Notes: generated from the letters alone by a model not told the origin. Shown: positions 42,448-52,429, counted from the stretch's first letter. The stretch: 64,000 bases of DNA from Weissella halotolerans DSM 20190 (GCF_000420365.1 NZ_ATUU01000004.1:1-64000); one strand, 5' to 3'. A program made the numbers and translations.

Positions 42448-43497
42448 ATGAAAGCTGCAGTTGTACGCGAGAATCCAGATGGTTTTGTTGATTTGGTTGA
42501 AGACTGGCAACCACGTGATTTAAGTTTTGGTGAGGCCCTAGTTGACGTTGAGTACTGTGGCATCTGCCATACAGATTTGCATGTGGCCAAGGGAGATTTT
42601 GGAAATCCAAATGAATTGAATGCACGCCCTGGGTATCGACGCGTAATTGGCCATGAGGGAATTGGGGTGGTCACGAAGTTAGGCGAAGGGGCTAGTGATT
42701 ACCTTAAGGTTGGTGATCGTGTTTCTATTGCTTGGTTTTACAGTGCTTGTGGTGATTGTGATTACTGTATTTCGGGAAACGAGACCTTCTGTCGTAAGGT
42801 ACTAAATGCTGGTTATACGGTAGATGGCGCAATGGCACAACAAGTCGTTGTAGATGCTAAATATGCCGTCAAGGTACCTGAAGGGCTAGATCCAATGGAA
42901 GCTTCTTCTTTGACTTGTGCTGGTGTAACGATGTACAAGGCCTTAAAGGTTGGGGAAACAAAGCCTGGCCAGTGGGTATCAGTTGTCGGTGCTGGTGGCT
43001 TGGGAAACTTGGCCATTCAATATGCGCATAATGTCTTTGGTGCGCATGTCGTGGCCGTTGATGGTAATCCGGACAAATTGGCTGCTGCTAAGGAAATGGG
43101 TGCTGAATTACTGGTTAATCGTAAAACTGAAGACGTGCCAGCCGTTATTCAAGAGACGGTGGGTGGTGTGCATAATGCTCAGGTAACCGCCGTGAATACC
43201 CAGGCCTTTGACCAATCAATTGCTTCCTTACGGCCAATGGGTAAGTTGGTCGCAGTTGCCCTACCACAAGGTGATATGGAATTAAACGTGGTCAAAACAG
43301 TTTTGGATGGTATCGAAGTTAAAGGTTCTTTGGTAGGTACACGTGAAGACTTGAAGGAAGCGTTCCAGTTTGGTGCAGAAGGTAAGGTGACCCCTTTGGT
43401 TCAACGGGCTGACTTCCGTGATATTAATGATGTTATTGAAGCTATGCATCGCAATCAGATTACGGGTCGAATGGTGATTGACTTTACTGCACTTTAG
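42448..43497 (+). CDS. adhP: Zinc-dependent alcohol dehydrogenase (AdhP type)
   Basis: A 349-aa medium-chain dehydrogenase that reduces acetaldehyde to ethanol with NADH. Catalytic zinc ligands are Cys in EYCGICHTD, His in RVIGHEGIG and Cys in [12 protein letters not shown]. Four structural-zinc cysteines lie in [17 protein letters not shown]. The NAD motif is GAGGLGN. Ethanol formation re-oxidises NADH in heterofermentation. The ATG at 42448 follows AAAGGAGAG. It is monocistronic, with a Rex-like operator at the promoter. Confidence 0.95.
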   Translation: MKAAVVRENPDGFVDLVEDWQPRDLSFGEALVDVEYCGICHTDLHVAKGDFGNPNELNARPGYRRVIGHEGIGVVTKLGEGASDYLKVGDRVSIAWFYSACGDCDYCISGNETFCRKVLNAGYTVDGAMAQQVVVDAKYAVKVPEGLDPMEASSLTCAGVTMYKALKVGETKPGQWVSVVGAGGLGNLAIQYAHNVFGAHVVAVDGNPDKLAAAKEMGAELLVNRKTEDVPAVIQETVGGVHNAQVTAVNTQAFDQSIASLRPMGKLVAVALPQGDMELNVVKTVLDGIEVKGSLVGTREDLKEAFQFGAEGKVTPLVQRADFRDINDVIEAMHRNQITGRMVIDFTAL

Positions 43498-43526
43498 GAT
43501 AATTAATGACTAGTATGTTATAAGAT

Positions 43527-43572
43527 AAACCTCTGCGAGCGACTGGAACACCAGGCCTGCAGGGGTTTTGAT
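43527..43572 (+). terminator. adh terminator
   Basis: AAACCTCTGC pairs with GCAGGGGTTT around a partly paired loop (CTGG/CCAG), then TTTT. Confidence 0.75.
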
Positions 43573-43591
43573 TGTTTATAGTTATAGAGGG

Positions 43592-44062
43592 TTATTGATA
43601 TCGAAGTGTCCACTCAGACGCTCCGGTGTCTATAAGGGCTAGCTCGTTTAGGTTGGGCTGTTCAAAAACGGGTAGCATTTCTAAAAAGGTTGGTGGGAGA
43701 GGATAAGTACCGTCTTGCAAGCTTTCTTTACTTGTCCAAAAAACTTCCCCCTCACGGCCGGCCTTAAGTTGGCCAGAAAATTGATGACATTTAAACAGAA
43801 AGACAAGGTAGCGACCTTGGTTAATTGGCCATTCTTTGATGCCAACCAACTGCGGGTGGATAATTGTTAAACCTGTTTCTTCAACCGTTTCTCGAATAAT
43901 AGAATTGGTAATGGTTTCACCTGGTTCAATGTGGCCCCCTGGAAAAGTAATGCCCGGCCAGTTGGGGTTTTTTCGATTTTCCACTAGCACCTGTTGGGTC
44001 TTTGGGTCCTCAAGCATAATCATATTTGTTAGTTCAGTTGGAGTTGGTGTATGCTGTCCCAT
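43592..44062 (-). CDS. Nudix hydrolase (MutT/8-oxo-dGTP-type)
   Basis: 156 aa with a complete Nudix box, GGHIEPGETI...RETVEETGL (about residues 40-63), following the GX5EX7REUXEEXGU pattern. The start TNMIMLEDPKTQQVLVENRKNPNWPGITFPGG is typical of the group annotated as 8-oxo-dGTP diphosphatase. The actual substrate is not visible. The minus-strand ATG at 44062 follows AAAGGACG. Confidence 0.92.
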   Translation of the reverse strand: MGQHTPTPTELTNMIMLEDPKTQQVLVENRKNPNWPGITFPGGHIEPGETITNSIIRETVEETGLTIIHPQLVGIKEWPINQGRYLVFLFKCHQFSGQLKAGREGEVFWTSKESLQDGTYPLPPTFLEMLPVFEQPNLNELALIDTGASEWTLRYQ

Positions 44063-44085
44063 GACGATTGACCGTCCTTTCTAAT

Positions 44086-44123
44086 AAAAAACAACTCAAT
44101 GTGCCATTGAGTTGTTTTTTAAT
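44086..44123. terminator. Bidirectional terminator
   Basis: AAAACAACTCAATG and CATTGAGTTGTTTT form the stem. It terminates zwf and/or bounds the Nudix gene. Confidence 0.85.
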
Positions 44124-44142
44124 TTTTATAACTTACTAGTGA

Positions 44143-45612
44143 TTAACCCTTAAAAATCCAAGCATTGCCATCCTTAGCAAGTAATTCATCAGCAGCTTTA
44201 GGTCCCATTGAACCTGAGACATAGTTAGGGAAATCTGTAGCTGGCTTTTGATCCCAAGCCTCTTGGATAGCATCGACAAACTTCCAAGCTACCGATACAC
44301 CATTCCAGTCAGCGAAGTTTGAACCATCACCGTTCATGCAATCATGCAACATGCGCTCGTATGGTGAAGGAGTCATAGCCTTGTCACTAGCGGAAACCTC
44401 CCAAGTTAGGGTATCAGGCCGGGTCTGGAATTCTGACGTCGTATCCTTGGCATTAAGAGTAAACTCGATTTTACCAACGGGGTCAATCAAAATAGAAAGG
44501 ACAGGGTTTACTAGTTTTTCACCGCCAACCCCAAAGATGTTAACGCCCTTCTTAAAGACAACATCCACCCGGGTAGCCTTGGCTGCTAAGCGCTTACCAG
44601 AACGAATATAGAATGGCACACCTTGCCAGCGATCCATATCAAATTGCAACTTACCAGCCACATAAGTATTGTTTTGAGAGTCGGCAGGCACGTCAGGTTC
44701 ATCTAAGTACTTAATTTGTGAACCGTCAGCAGATGCGCCGTATTGACCACGAACAAAGTTTTCAGCAACTTCTTGTGGGGAATAAATCTTCAAAGCGTTA
44801 AAGGCAGCATTCTTGGCAGCCCGAATGGCCTTATCAGTGAAGTCGGTTGGCTTTTCCATAGCTAACCAACCAATGATTTGCATAGTGTGGTTTTGAATCA
44901 TATCTCTAAGCGCACCAGCAGTATCATAGTAACCAGCACGGCCTTCTACCCCTAGTACCTCTGACAAGGTAACTTGAATATTTTCGATATAATCTTTGTT
45001 CCAAGCGGCATCCAGCATTGGGTTACCAAAACGTAATGGAGCAATATTTTGAACCATTTCCTTACCTAGATAATGATCAATGCGGTAAATTTGGTCATCA
45101 TCAAAAGCTTCAGCTAACTCACTTTGAAGTTTTTCGGCTGTTTCGTAAGAAGAACCAAAGGGCTTTTCAATCATGAGGCGGTTAAACTCACCATTATCAG
45201 TGATCAAGCCTTCAGACTTCAAGTAGCGTGCAATGGTACCGAAGAAACGAGGAGCTACGGACATGTAGAAAATTCGGTTGCCCTTTAATTGATAGTGCTC
45301 GTCTAGCTTATTATTTAATTCAAGTAGCTTAGCATAACCCTTAGGATCAGTAACGTCAGTTTGTACATAGTAGAAGTGACTAACGAAGTCCTGTGCTTGT
45401 TCGTAGTTATCCGCTTCTTCAGCAATTGAGTCTAGTACCAATTGCCGGAATTCTTCATCCGTTAAGGTTTGCCGTGAAGAGCCAACGATGGCGAAGTGGT
45501 TTTGTAAGAACCCTTTTTTATAAAGGCTATAGGTAGAAGGATAGAGCTTGCGCTTAGCAAGATCACCAGTTCCACCAAAAAAGGTAAGCAATGTAGTAAT
45601 TTCTGCTGACAC
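44143..45612 (-). CDS. zwf: Glucose-6-phosphate 1-dehydrogenase
   Basis: First enzyme of the oxidative pentose phosphate/phosphoketolase route, making 6-phosphogluconolactone. 489 aa. It closely resembles the Leuconostoc mesenteroides enzyme: TFFGGTGDLAKRKLYP at the N-terminus (coenzyme site), the active site RIDHYLGKEMVQN, and the end SGSMGPKAADELLAKDGNAW. I choose GTG 45612 because AAGGAG lies 9 nt before it and the encoded start matches Leuconostoc; an ATG 11 codons upstream is less likely. It has its own upstream region after glpK. Confidence 0.97.
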   Translation of the reverse strand: MSAEITTLLTFFGGTGDLAKRKLYPSTYSLYKKGFLQNHFAIVGSSRQTLTDEEFRQLVLDSIAEEADNYEQAQDFVSHFYYVQTDVTDPKGYAKLLELNNKLDEHYQLKGNRIFYMSVAPRFFGTIARYLKSEGLITDNGEFNRLMIEKPFGSSYETAEKLQSELAEAFDDDQIYRIDHYLGKEMVQNIAPLRFGNPMLDAAWNKDYIENIQVTLSEVLGVEGRAGYYDTAGALRDMIQNHTMQIIGWLAMEKPTDFTDKAIRAAKNAAFNALKIYSPQEVAENFVRGQYGASADGSQIKYLDEPDVPADSQNNTYVAGKLQFDMDRWQGVPFYIRSGKRLAAKATRVDVVFKKGVNIFGVGGEKLVNPVLSILIDPVGKIEFTLNAKDTTSEFQTRPDTLTWEVSASDKAMTPSPYERMLHDCMNGDGSNFADWNGVSVAWKFVDAIQEAWDQKPATDFPNYVSGSMGPKAADELLAKDGNAWIFKG

Positions 45613-45813
45613 GATGATAACTCCTTTTTTAAATGTTTTTCCCAAATTGATAGCGGTTACCTTAAAAGTAGAACACTCGGTAACATCACGCTTTATTATA
45701 AACTTTTCTTCACAATTTCGCCATCTTTATGTGCATAATTTCAGCCATTAGCAGGGGAGGCGAAAAGGTTGCGTGGTCTCATTTTGACTAGTCTTGTGCA
45801 AAAAATCACGATG

Positions 45814-47322
45814 CTAGGCTTGGCCAAATACTTGGGTTGCCTTAATGGCAGCGTGCCAGCCGGCTAGGAGATGCTCTCGTTTTTTAGCATCCCATTTAGG
45901 TTCAAACTGGCGACCTGTCAAAACATAGTGACGGACGGCAGCCAAATCAGGCCAGTAACCAATCGCAAGCCCAGCTAAAAAGGCAGCGCCTAGCGCCGTG
46001 GCATCTTCGTCCATCGCCCGGTCAATGTGGATATTGGCAATATTGGCTTGGAATTGCATGAGATAAGGGTTGCGTGATACTGAACCGTCAGCCATCAATG
46101 TTTTTGGGGTGATATTTGCATCCGCAGCCATCGTGGTCAGGATATCACTGGTACTATATGCAATGGACTGAAGAGTAGCCTTAATGAGATCGTTTTTATC
46201 ATTAGCTAAGGTTAGGCCAAGTACCGCGCCGCGTGCTTTGGGGTCCCAGTATGGGGCACCAAGACCGTTAAAGGCGGGTACAACGTAAATATCATCATGG
46301 TCTTGAGATGCATCAGCTGCATGCCAAGCATCGACCTGGTTATTAATCAAGTCCATACGATCATGTAGCCATTGGAGGGCTGATCCAGCTGAGAAGACAG
46401 CGCCATCTAAGGCATAGGTGGGTTGATTATCAATTTCGTAGGCAATCGTTGAAATAAGGTTATGTTTTGACTGAACGAGCTGGCGACCAGTATTCATCAT
46501 CAAAAAAGCCCCAGATCCATAAGTGGTCTTAACATTGCCCCGTTCAAGACCTAATTGGCCCACCAAGGAAGCGTTCTGGTCACCAATTAAGGAGGCAATA
46601 GGGATATTAGCACCGAAAAATTGTAAGGGACTCGTTTCTGCTACAACTTCGCTGCTATTATGAATTGAAGGTAAGAGAGCTTTAGGAATATTAAATATTT
46701 TCAGTAGGTCTGGATCCCAGTCATGGGTATGGATATTAAAGAGCATTGTTCGAGCCGCATTGGAACTATCAGTTACATGGCTGGCACCAGCTGACAGTTG
46801 CCAAGTTAACCAAGTATCAACTGTTCCAAAAGCTAATTTACCAGCTTCTGCATCAGCTTGTGCTCCAGGAACGTGGTCTAGGATAAAACGGATTTTACTG
46901 GCTGAAAAGTATGGACTAGTTGGCAAGCCACTACGTTCACGAATGATGGGTGCATAGCCGTCAGCGATGAGTTGGCTAGTGATGCCCTGAGATTGAGTGG
47001 AGGCCCAAGAAATGGCATTATAGATTGGTTGGCCAGTTTTACGGTTCCAAATCATGGTAGTTTCACGTTGACTGGCAATTCCAATGGCTTTGATTTCACT
47101 GGCACGTATGCCAGAGTTAATCAAAGCGTCAGCGATTGCCGTCTGGGTGCTTCCCCAAATTTCAAGTGGGTTTTGTTCTTGCCAACCGGTGTGGGGCACG
47201 ATGGGCGATAATGGTACAGATGTTGAGGTGACTCGACGGGCATGTTCATTAAAAATCACGACCCGCGTGCCAGTGGTACCTTGGTCAATTGCTAAAATAT
47301 GTTCAGGACGGGTAATAGCCAT
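45814..47322 (-). CDS. glpK: Glycerol kinase
   Basis: A 502-aa FGGY kinase that makes glycerol 3-phosphate. The phosphate motif AIDQGTTGTR is at residues 11-20, the glycerol contacts Arg-Glu are in SQRETTMIW, and the second domain has GDQNASLVGQL and TYGSGAFLMMNTG. All are intact. In many Firmicute GlpK proteins a histidine in HFFG/HFYG is phosphorylated by HPr; here that place reads QFFG, so PTS activation may be absent. The minus ATG at 47322 has a CGAGGT site. No glpD or glpF is adjacent. Confidence 0.95.
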   Translation of the reverse strand: MAITRPEHILAIDQGTTGTRVVIFNEHARRVTSTSVPLSPIVPHTGWQEQNPLEIWGSTQTAIADALINSGIRASEIKAIGIASQRETTMIWNRKTGQPIYNAISWASTQSQGITSQLIADGYAPIIRERSGLPTSPYFSASKIRFILDHVPGAQADAEAGKLAFGTVDTWLTWQLSAGASHVTDSSNAARTMLFNIHTHDWDPDLLKIFNIPKALLPSIHNSSEVVAETSPLQFFGANIPIASLIGDQNASLVGQLGLERGNVKTTYGSGAFLMMNTGRQLVQSKHNLISTIAYEIDNQPTYALDGAVFSAGSALQWLHDRMDLINNQVDAWHAADASQDHDDIYVVPAFNGLGAPYWDPKARGAVLGLTLANDKNDLIKATLQSIAYSTSDILTTMAADANITPKTLMADGSVSRNPYLMQFQANIANIHIDRAMDEDATALGAAFLAGLAIGYWPDLAAVRHYVLTGRQFEPKWDAKKREHLLAGWHAAIKATQVFGQA

Positions 47323-47518
47323 AATTTTAAAACCTCGAATGTCTAGCGTCTAGTTCATAGCATTATGAGTGCTGAACCAGCTGAATGAACAGCTTGAAAA
47401 GTTATTCTATACATGCCTAGTATAACAATAATTAAGACTGCATGGGATAAGGATGATGAACAGCTTCAGGTTAAAATTCGGCTTTTTAGATGATAAGAAA
47501 AAATAAAATGAACAAATA

Positions 47519-47558
47519 TGATATAATTTAGATATTATTATAAAAATTACCGAACGTT
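47519..47558 (+). promoter_or_regulatory. purR promoter with PurBox-like site
   Basis: An extended -10 TG-A-TATAAT (47519-47527) is followed by AAAATTACCGAACGTT (PurBox core CCGAAC at 47550-47555), close to the lactococcal consensus AWWWCCGAACWWT. It lies just after the likely transcription start, so PurR probably controls its own gene. Confidence 0.65.
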
Positions 47559-47570
47559 CGAGGCGAATGA

Positions 47571-48434
47571 ATGATGAAAACAAGACGAAGTGATCGATTA
47601 GTTGATATGACTTATTACCTATTGGAACGGCCCCGTACCCTCGTTTCTTTGACGTATTTTGCGAATCGCTATGAGAGTGCGAAGTCTTCGATTTCTGAAG
47701 ACCTGAGCATTTTAAAGCGGACTTTTCAAGAGCGTGGCATCGGGTTGCTTGAGACAGTCCCTGGTGCAGCAGGTGGGGCTCGGTTTACACCCTATATGCT
47801 CAAGGAAGAGGCGGCCGAGTTTGTGTCCACATTAATGAACGCCATCGATGATGATACGCGTGTTCTACCGGGGGGATATGTTTATTTATCGGACCTGTTG
47901 GGACAGCCTTGGTTTTTGCGGTGCATTGGGCGGTTGATTGCTACCCAGTATCTGCGTGAACCAATCGATGCGGTGATGACGGCAGCGACTAAGGGTGTAC
48001 CAGTTGCCCAAGCAGTGGCAGAGCAACTTAATGTACCTTTTGTCATTGTGCGTAATGATACGAAGGTGACCGAAGGACCTACGATGTCAGTTAATTATGT
48101 TACTGGTCAGTCACAGAGATTAGAAAAAATGGAACTTTCTCGCCGGTCGTTGCCCATGGGGTCACGCGTCCTGATTGTAGATGACTTTATGAAAGCTGGG
48201 GGGACGATTCGTGGAATGGCCTCGCTAGTCAAGGAGTTTGAAGGACAGGTAGTGGGGGTAGCGGTTGTTGCCGATGGTCAGGTGGAAAACCGAGTTGTCG
48301 CTAAATATACCTCTTTGGTGCATGTTAATACTGATGGCGAGCAAGGCTTAATTGAAGTAACGCCGGGTAATTATGCAACTGAAGTGTACAGTGCGGATAC
48401 CCCAGTTGATCTTGTTCACCCAGAGACTGACTAG
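47571..48434 (+). CDS. purR: Purine operon regulator PurR
   Basis: A 287-aa winged-helix plus phosphoribosyltransferase-like protein. The N-terminal DNA-binding domain (residues 1-75) includes SLTYFANRYESAKSSISEDL. The C-terminal domain has the PRPP loop VLIVDDFMKAGGT (about 202-214) but acts as a sensor, not an enzyme. PRPP releases or modulates DNA binding at PurBoxes. The purR-glmU-prs order is conserved in lactic acid bacteria. The ATG at 47571 is preceded by GAGGCGAA; the next codon is also ATG. Confidence 0.96.
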   Translation: MMKTRRSDRLVDMTYYLLERPRTLVSLTYFANRYESAKSSISEDLSILKRTFQERGIGLLETVPGAAGGARFTPYMLKEEAAEFVSTLMNAIDDDTRVLPGGYVYLSDLLGQPWFLRCIGRLIATQYLREPIDAVMTAATKGVPVAQAVAEQLNVPFVIVRNDTKVTEGPTMSVNYVTGQSQRLEKMELSRRSLPMGSRVLIVDDFMKAGGTIRGMASLVKEFEGQVVGVAVVADGQVENRVVAKYTSLVHVNTDGEQGLIEVTPGNYATEVYSADTPVDLVHPETD

Positions 48435-48503
48435 GACAAGTAAATGACGACATGCAAACATGCGCGTCAAGCAAAAAATATAGATTGAGGTATGGTAAGT
48501 AAG

Positions 48504-49907
48504 ATGACAAAACGTTATGTGGTGATATTAGCAGCCGGTAAGGGAACACGGATGAAATCGACTTTACCAAAAGTGTTGCACCAGGTAGCTGGAAAGCCAA
48601 TGGTAGAACTAGTCCTGGACACCGCCTTGGCCGCGGGGGTTAATCAGGTGGTGACAGTTGTTGGTTACGGTGGTGACCAGGTAGCTAAGCAACTTGGCCA
48701 GCGAAGCGCCATTGCCCGCCAGGCTGAGCAATTAGGGACTGGGCATGCCATTTTAATGGCAGAAGATCAACTTGGCGATCAAGATGGTATGACCTTGATT
48801 GCATCTGGGGATGCTCCTTTATTTACAGTAGAGACCTTTAATAAATTATTTGAAATGCACGAAAAGGCCGGCAATGCGGTTACCGTATTGACAGCTGAAG
48901 CACCAAATCCATACGGCTATGGGCGCATTGTCCGCGATGCTTTAGGCAATGTAATTCGTATCGTGGAGCAAAAGGATGCTACCCCAGCTGAACAGGCTTT
49001 GACGGAGGTTAATACCGGGGTCTATGTTTTCAATAACCGGTTACTGTTTGAAAGTCTCCATGAAGTAACGAATGATAACGCGCAAGGGGAATACTATTTG
49101 CCAGATACCCTTGAGATATTGCGTACACAAGGTTACACGGTTGGTGCTTATAAGATGGCTGATTTTGATGAATCAATGGGCGTTAATGATCGGATCGCTT
49201 TAGCACAGGCTAATCGGGTGATGCGTCAACGGATTAATCAATATCATATGGCTAATGGTGTTACCTTAGTGGACCCAGTAAACACCTATATTGATCAGGA
49301 TGTCCAGATTGGGCAGGACACCGTTATTGAGCCAAATGTGTCCTTGCTGGGACATACTAAGATTGGTGCTAGGGTTACCATTACAGCGGGTAGCCGGTTA
49401 GTTAATACACAGGTTGAAGATGCTGCTCAAATTGATGCAAGCCACATGGAAGATGCTTATGTGGGTGAGGGAGCAACGGTTGGCCCATACGCACATTTGC
49501 GGCCAAAAGCACATCTAGCAGAAGGAGCGCATGCTGGTAACTTTGTGGAAGTAAAGAATGCCATCCTCGGGGCTCATTCAAAGATGGGCCATCTATCTTA
49601 TCTAGGTGATGCTACCGTGGGCGAAGATGTTAATATTGGTGCTGGAACAGTGTTTGTTAATTATGACGGCCTGCATAAGTATCATACTAATGTAGGTGAT
49701 CGGGCCTTTATTGGTTCAAATACTAAGTTGATTGCACCAGTTACCTTGGCAGATGAAACCATTACGGCTGCAGGGTCAACGATTACAAATGACTTGCCTA
49801 AACATGCAATGGGGATTGCAAGGGCCCGGCAAACAACCAAGCCGGCATTTTGGTCGTGGACGCCGTTAGCGCAAAAGTTTGATGAACAAACAGCTAATCA
49901 TGACTAA
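48504..49907 (+). CDS. glmU: Bifunctional GlmU (GlcNAc-1-P uridyltransferase / GlcN-1-P acetyltransferase)
   Basis: A 467-aa enzyme that makes UDP-GlcNAc for the cell wall. The N-terminal pyrophosphorylase has LAAGKGTRMKS (residues 9-19) and QLGTGHAI. The C-terminal half is a left-handed beta-helix with hexapeptide repeats (IGQDTVIEPN...; YVGEGATVGPYAHLRP; GEDVNIGAGTVFVNYDG). ATG 48504 starts the conserved MTKRYVVILAAG; ATG 48492 is too close to the GAGG site. It follows purR by 69 nt. Confidence 0.97.
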   Translation: MTKRYVVILAAGKGTRMKSTLPKVLHQVAGKPMVELVLDTALAAGVNQVVTVVGYGGDQVAKQLGQRSAIARQAEQLGTGHAILMAEDQLGDQDGMTLIASGDAPLFTVETFNKLFEMHEKAGNAVTVLTAEAPNPYGYGRIVRDALGNVIRIVEQKDATPAEQALTEVNTGVYVFNNRLLFESLHEVTNDNAQGEYYLPDTLEILRTQGYTVGAYKMADFDESMGVNDRIALAQANRVMRQRINQYHMANGVTLVDPVNTYIDQDVQIGQDTVIEPNVSLLGHTKIGARVTITAGSRLVNTQVEDAAQIDASHMEDAYVGEGATVGPYAHLRPKAHLAEGAHAGNFVEVKNAILGAHSKMGHLSYLGDATVGEDVNIGAGTVFVNYDGLHKYHTNVGDRAFIGSNTKLIAPVTLADETITAAGSTITNDLPKHAMGIARARQTTKPAFWSWTPLAQKFDEQTANHD

Positions 49908-49911
49908 TAAG

Positions 49912-49937
49912 AGGTCACCTTTAATGGGTGACCTTTT
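49912..49937 (+). terminator. glmU terminator
   Basis: AGGTCACC and GGTGACCT flank a short loop, followed by TTTTC. Confidence 0.82.
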
Positions 49938-50056
49938 CATTGCCACGATAAGAAAATATAATGGATTGGCTAGGATTTTCGATTGAACCCTAGTCCAAAA
50001 GAGTTTAAACTTAAAACAGTTGTTAAGAGAAACGAATAAGACTTATGGAGGATGCC

Positions 50057-51049
50057 ATGGCGACCTATGCGGATACGCATTTGAAAATTTTTTCACTGGG
50101 AAGTAATCAACCATTAGCCGAAAAAGTCGCTGACGCAGTGGGCGTTGATCTATCTAAGATCAACTTGGCACGCTTTAGCGATAACGAGATTCAGGTTAAT
50201 ATTGAGGAATCAGTACGTGGGGACAACGTGTATGTGATTCAATCTACCTCAGCCCCAGTTAATGACAACCTAATGGAGTTGTTAATTACGATTGATGCCT
50301 TGCGCCGGGCGAGTGCGCGTACGATTAATGTTGTGATGCCTTACTACGGTTATGCACGTCAAGATCGAAAGGCACGTTCCCGTGAACCAATTACAGCCAA
50401 ATTAGTGGCTAATATGCTACAGTTGGCGGGGGCAACGCGGGTGTTAGCCTTAGACTTACATGCTGCCCAAATCCAAGGCTTTTTTGATATTCCCGTGGAC
50501 CATATGACGGGTGCACCCTTATTAGCAGATTACTTGTTAACATCTGGAATTGCAGATGACAATACCGTGGTTGTGTCGCCAGACCATGGTGGCGTTACAC
50601 GAGCTAGGGCATTAGCTGAGCTTTTGGGGACGCAGGAACCGATTGCGATTATTGATAAGCGGCGTCCGCAGGCTAATGTGGCTAAAATTATGAACGTGAT
50701 TGGGGACGTTAAAGGCAAGCGTGCAATCATGATCGACGATATGATTGATACAGGTGGAACCATTTCACAGGGTGCGCAAAAATTAATTGATGAAGGAGCC
50801 AAAGAAGTGTACGTAGTAGCAACACATGCAGTCTTCTCAGGTGACGCACCGCAATTGTTGCAGGATTCAGCTTTTAAGCAGGTCATTGTGACTGATTCAA
50901 TTGATTTGCCTGATGATAAGCGTTTTCCAAAGCTTGTTCAGGTTAGCACGGCAGGGCTAATTGGCGAAGCAATTAAGCGGATTAATGAAAATCGTGCTGT
51001 ATCACCACTATTTAAAAAACGTTTCCATAATAATGTGGAGCATGGATAA
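50057..51049 (+). CDS. prs: Ribose-phosphate pyrophosphokinase (PRPP synthetase)
   Basis: A 330-aa class I enzyme making PRPP from ribose 5-phosphate and ATP. It has the start [18 protein letters not shown], the ATP loop [14 protein letters not shown] and the PRPP/ribose-phosphate signature [13 protein letters not shown]. All are intact. ATG 50057 is chosen because GGAGG lies 6 nt upstream; ATG 50045 overlaps that site. PRPP feeds both PurR sensing and Xpt in this window. Confidence 0.97.
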   Translation: MATYADTHLKIFSLGSNQPLAEKVADAVGVDLSKINLARFSDNEIQVNIEESVRGDNVYVIQSTSAPVNDNLMELLITIDALRRASARTINVVMPYYGYARQDRKARSREPITAKLVANMLQLAGATRVLALDLHAAQIQGFFDIPVDHMTGAPLLADYLLTSGIADDNTVVVSPDHGGVTRARALAELLGTQEPIAIIDKRRPQANVAKIMNVIGDVKGKRAIMIDDMIDTGGTISQGAQKLIDEGAKEVYVVATHAVFSGDAPQLLQDSAFKQVIVTDSIDLPDDKRFPKLVQVSTAGLIGEAIKRINENRAVSPLFKKRFHNNVEHG

Positions 51050-51056
51050 GTAAATT

Positions 51057-51077
51057 GACGGCCTTGGCCGTCTTTTT
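51057..51077 (+). terminator. prs terminator
   Basis: GACGGCC-TT-GGCCGTC followed by six T. Confidence 0.85.
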
Positions 51078-51103
51078 TGTTAGTAGAAAACCTTGAAAGG
51101 ACC

Positions 51104-51132
51104 TTGCTAAAACCGTTAAAACTGTGTAGAAT
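51104..51132 (+). promoter_or_regulatory. Promoter of rpsF-ssb-rpsR
   Basis: TTGCTA (51104-51109), a 17-nt spacer, and TAGAAT (51127-51132) preceded by TG. Confidence 0.65.
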
Positions 51133-51144
51133 AATGATTTGTGA

Positions 51145-51205
51145 GTATCGGTGGGACTTCCGCCGGACTTCTTGCCAGTAGAAAAGCTGGCCATAGACCA
51201 AAAGG
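51145..51205 (+). promoter_or_regulatory. Candidate S6:S18 autoregulatory leader
   Basis: A GGTGG-gactt-CCGCC hairpin (51150-51164) with an exposed CCGG, then GCCAG/CTGGC (51174-51191), lie in the 80-nt leader before rpsF. Many bacteria have an S6:S18-binding RNA here with a conserved CCG. The match is by position and general shape only. Confidence 0.4.
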
Positions 51206-51216
51206 AGGAATATATA

Positions 51217-51516
51217 ATGGCATACGAATTAACGTACATCATCCGCCCAAACTTGGATGCTGATGCTAAAAAGGCATTGGTTGAACGGTTCGACAAGATT
51301 TTGACGGATAATGGTGCGACGGTTGTTGAATCAAAGGATTGGTCATCACGCCGTTTTGCATATGAAATTGATGGTTACCGCGAGGGTACTTACCACGTGG
51401 TAAACTTCACTGCTGACGATTCAGCTGCTCTTGATGAATTTGACCGTTTGTCAAAGATCTCTGAAGATATCTTGCGTCATATGGTTGTTAAGCGCGACCT
51501 ACCAGAAGCTAAGTAA
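51217..51516 (+). CDS. rpsF: 30S ribosomal protein S6
   Basis: 99 aa. It begins with the typical [23 protein letters not shown] and contains the conserved [24 protein letters not shown]. It binds 16S rRNA with S18. AAAGGAGGAA lies before the ATG. First gene of the standard rpsF-ssb-rpsR operon. Confidence 0.98.
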   Translation: MAYELTYIIRPNLDADAKKALVERFDKILTDNGATVVESKDWSSRRFAYEIDGYREGTYHVVNFTADDSAALDEFDRLSKISEDILRHMVVKRDLPEAK

Positions 51517-51573
51517 TTAGTTTCGCAAGCGTATCGGTACAGCTTAGAGCAAGGATAGAAGGGAGACTCTTCG

Positions 51574-52125
51574 ATGATCAATAATGTTGTTTTAGTGGGT
51601 CGGTTGACGCGTGATGTAGAATTGCGGTACACGACTTCTGGAGCTGCTGTTGGTACCTTTAGTTTGGCGGTTAATCGTCAATTTACGAATTCAAACGGTG
51701 AACGCGAAGCAGATTTTATTAATTGTGTAATTTGGCGGAAGGCAGCTGAAAATTTTGCTAACTTTACCTCTAAGGGGTCATTAGTTGGTATTGAAGGCCG
51801 TCTGCAGACACGTAATTATGAAAACCAACAAGGACAACGGGTTTATGTTACCGAAGTAGTTGTTAACAACTTTTCTTTGTTAGAGAGCCGATCGGAAAGT
51901 GAGCAGCGGCGGCGGAGTGCTGGCAATACTGGTTCAAGCAATAATTTTGCTGGACAAGCACCAGCTAATAATGCTGCAAATAAGCCAGCGGGCAATGCTA
52001 ACCCATTTGGTACGCCAAGTTCAAGTGAAGGTAATGTCTTTAATGGCAGTGCTGCTTCAACTACCAATGATCCCTTTGCAGGTGGTCAAGAGATAGACAT
52101 CTCTGATGATGATCTACCTTTCTAA
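51574..52125 (+). CDS. ssb: Single-stranded DNA-binding protein
   Basis: 183 aa. The N-terminal OB fold (residues 1-107) has [21 protein letters not shown] and [16 protein letters not shown]. An Asn/Gly/Ser-rich flexible linker follows, with the acidic protein-docking tip DISDDDLPF at the end. It protects ssDNA in replication and repair. AGAAGGGAGA lies upstream of the ATG. Confidence 0.98.
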   Translation: MINNVVLVGRLTRDVELRYTTSGAAVGTFSLAVNRQFTNSNGEREADFINCVIWRKAAENFANFTSKGSLVGIEGRLQTRNYENQQGQRVYVTEVVVNNFSLLESRSESEQRRRSAGNTGSSNNFAGQAPANNAANKPAGNANPFGTPSSSEGNVFNGSAASTTNDPFAGGQEIDISDDDLPF

Positions 52126-52180
52126 GCTCAGTATAGTTTATTTGTCAAAATGACAGTCAGTCTATTAGGAGGAATCAATC

Positions 52181-52423
52181 ATGGCACAACAACGTCGTGG
52201 TGGCGGCCCTCGTCGCCGTCGGAAGGTTGACTTTATCGCAGCCAACCATATCGAGTATGTGGATTACAAGGATACAGATTTGTTAGAGCGTTTTATCTCA
52301 GAACGCGGTAAGATTTTGCCTCGTCGTGTGACAGGTACATCTGCTAAAAACCAACGTAAGGTAACAACTGCTATTAAGCGGGCCCGGATCATGGGACTTT
52401 TGCCTTTCGTTGCAGAAGACTAA
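52181..52423 (+). CDS. rpsR: 30S ribosomal protein S18
   Basis: 80 aa. The basic N-terminus ([14 protein letters not shown]) and the core [36 protein letters not shown] are diagnostic. It forms a dimer with S6 on the 30S platform. AGGAGGAA precedes the ATG. It is followed by the operon terminator. Confidence 0.98.
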   Translation: MAQQRRGGGPRRRRKVDFIAANHIEYVDYKDTDLLERFISERGKILPRRVTGTSAKNQRKVTTAIKRARIMGLLPFVAED

Positions 52424-52429
52424 TAATAT

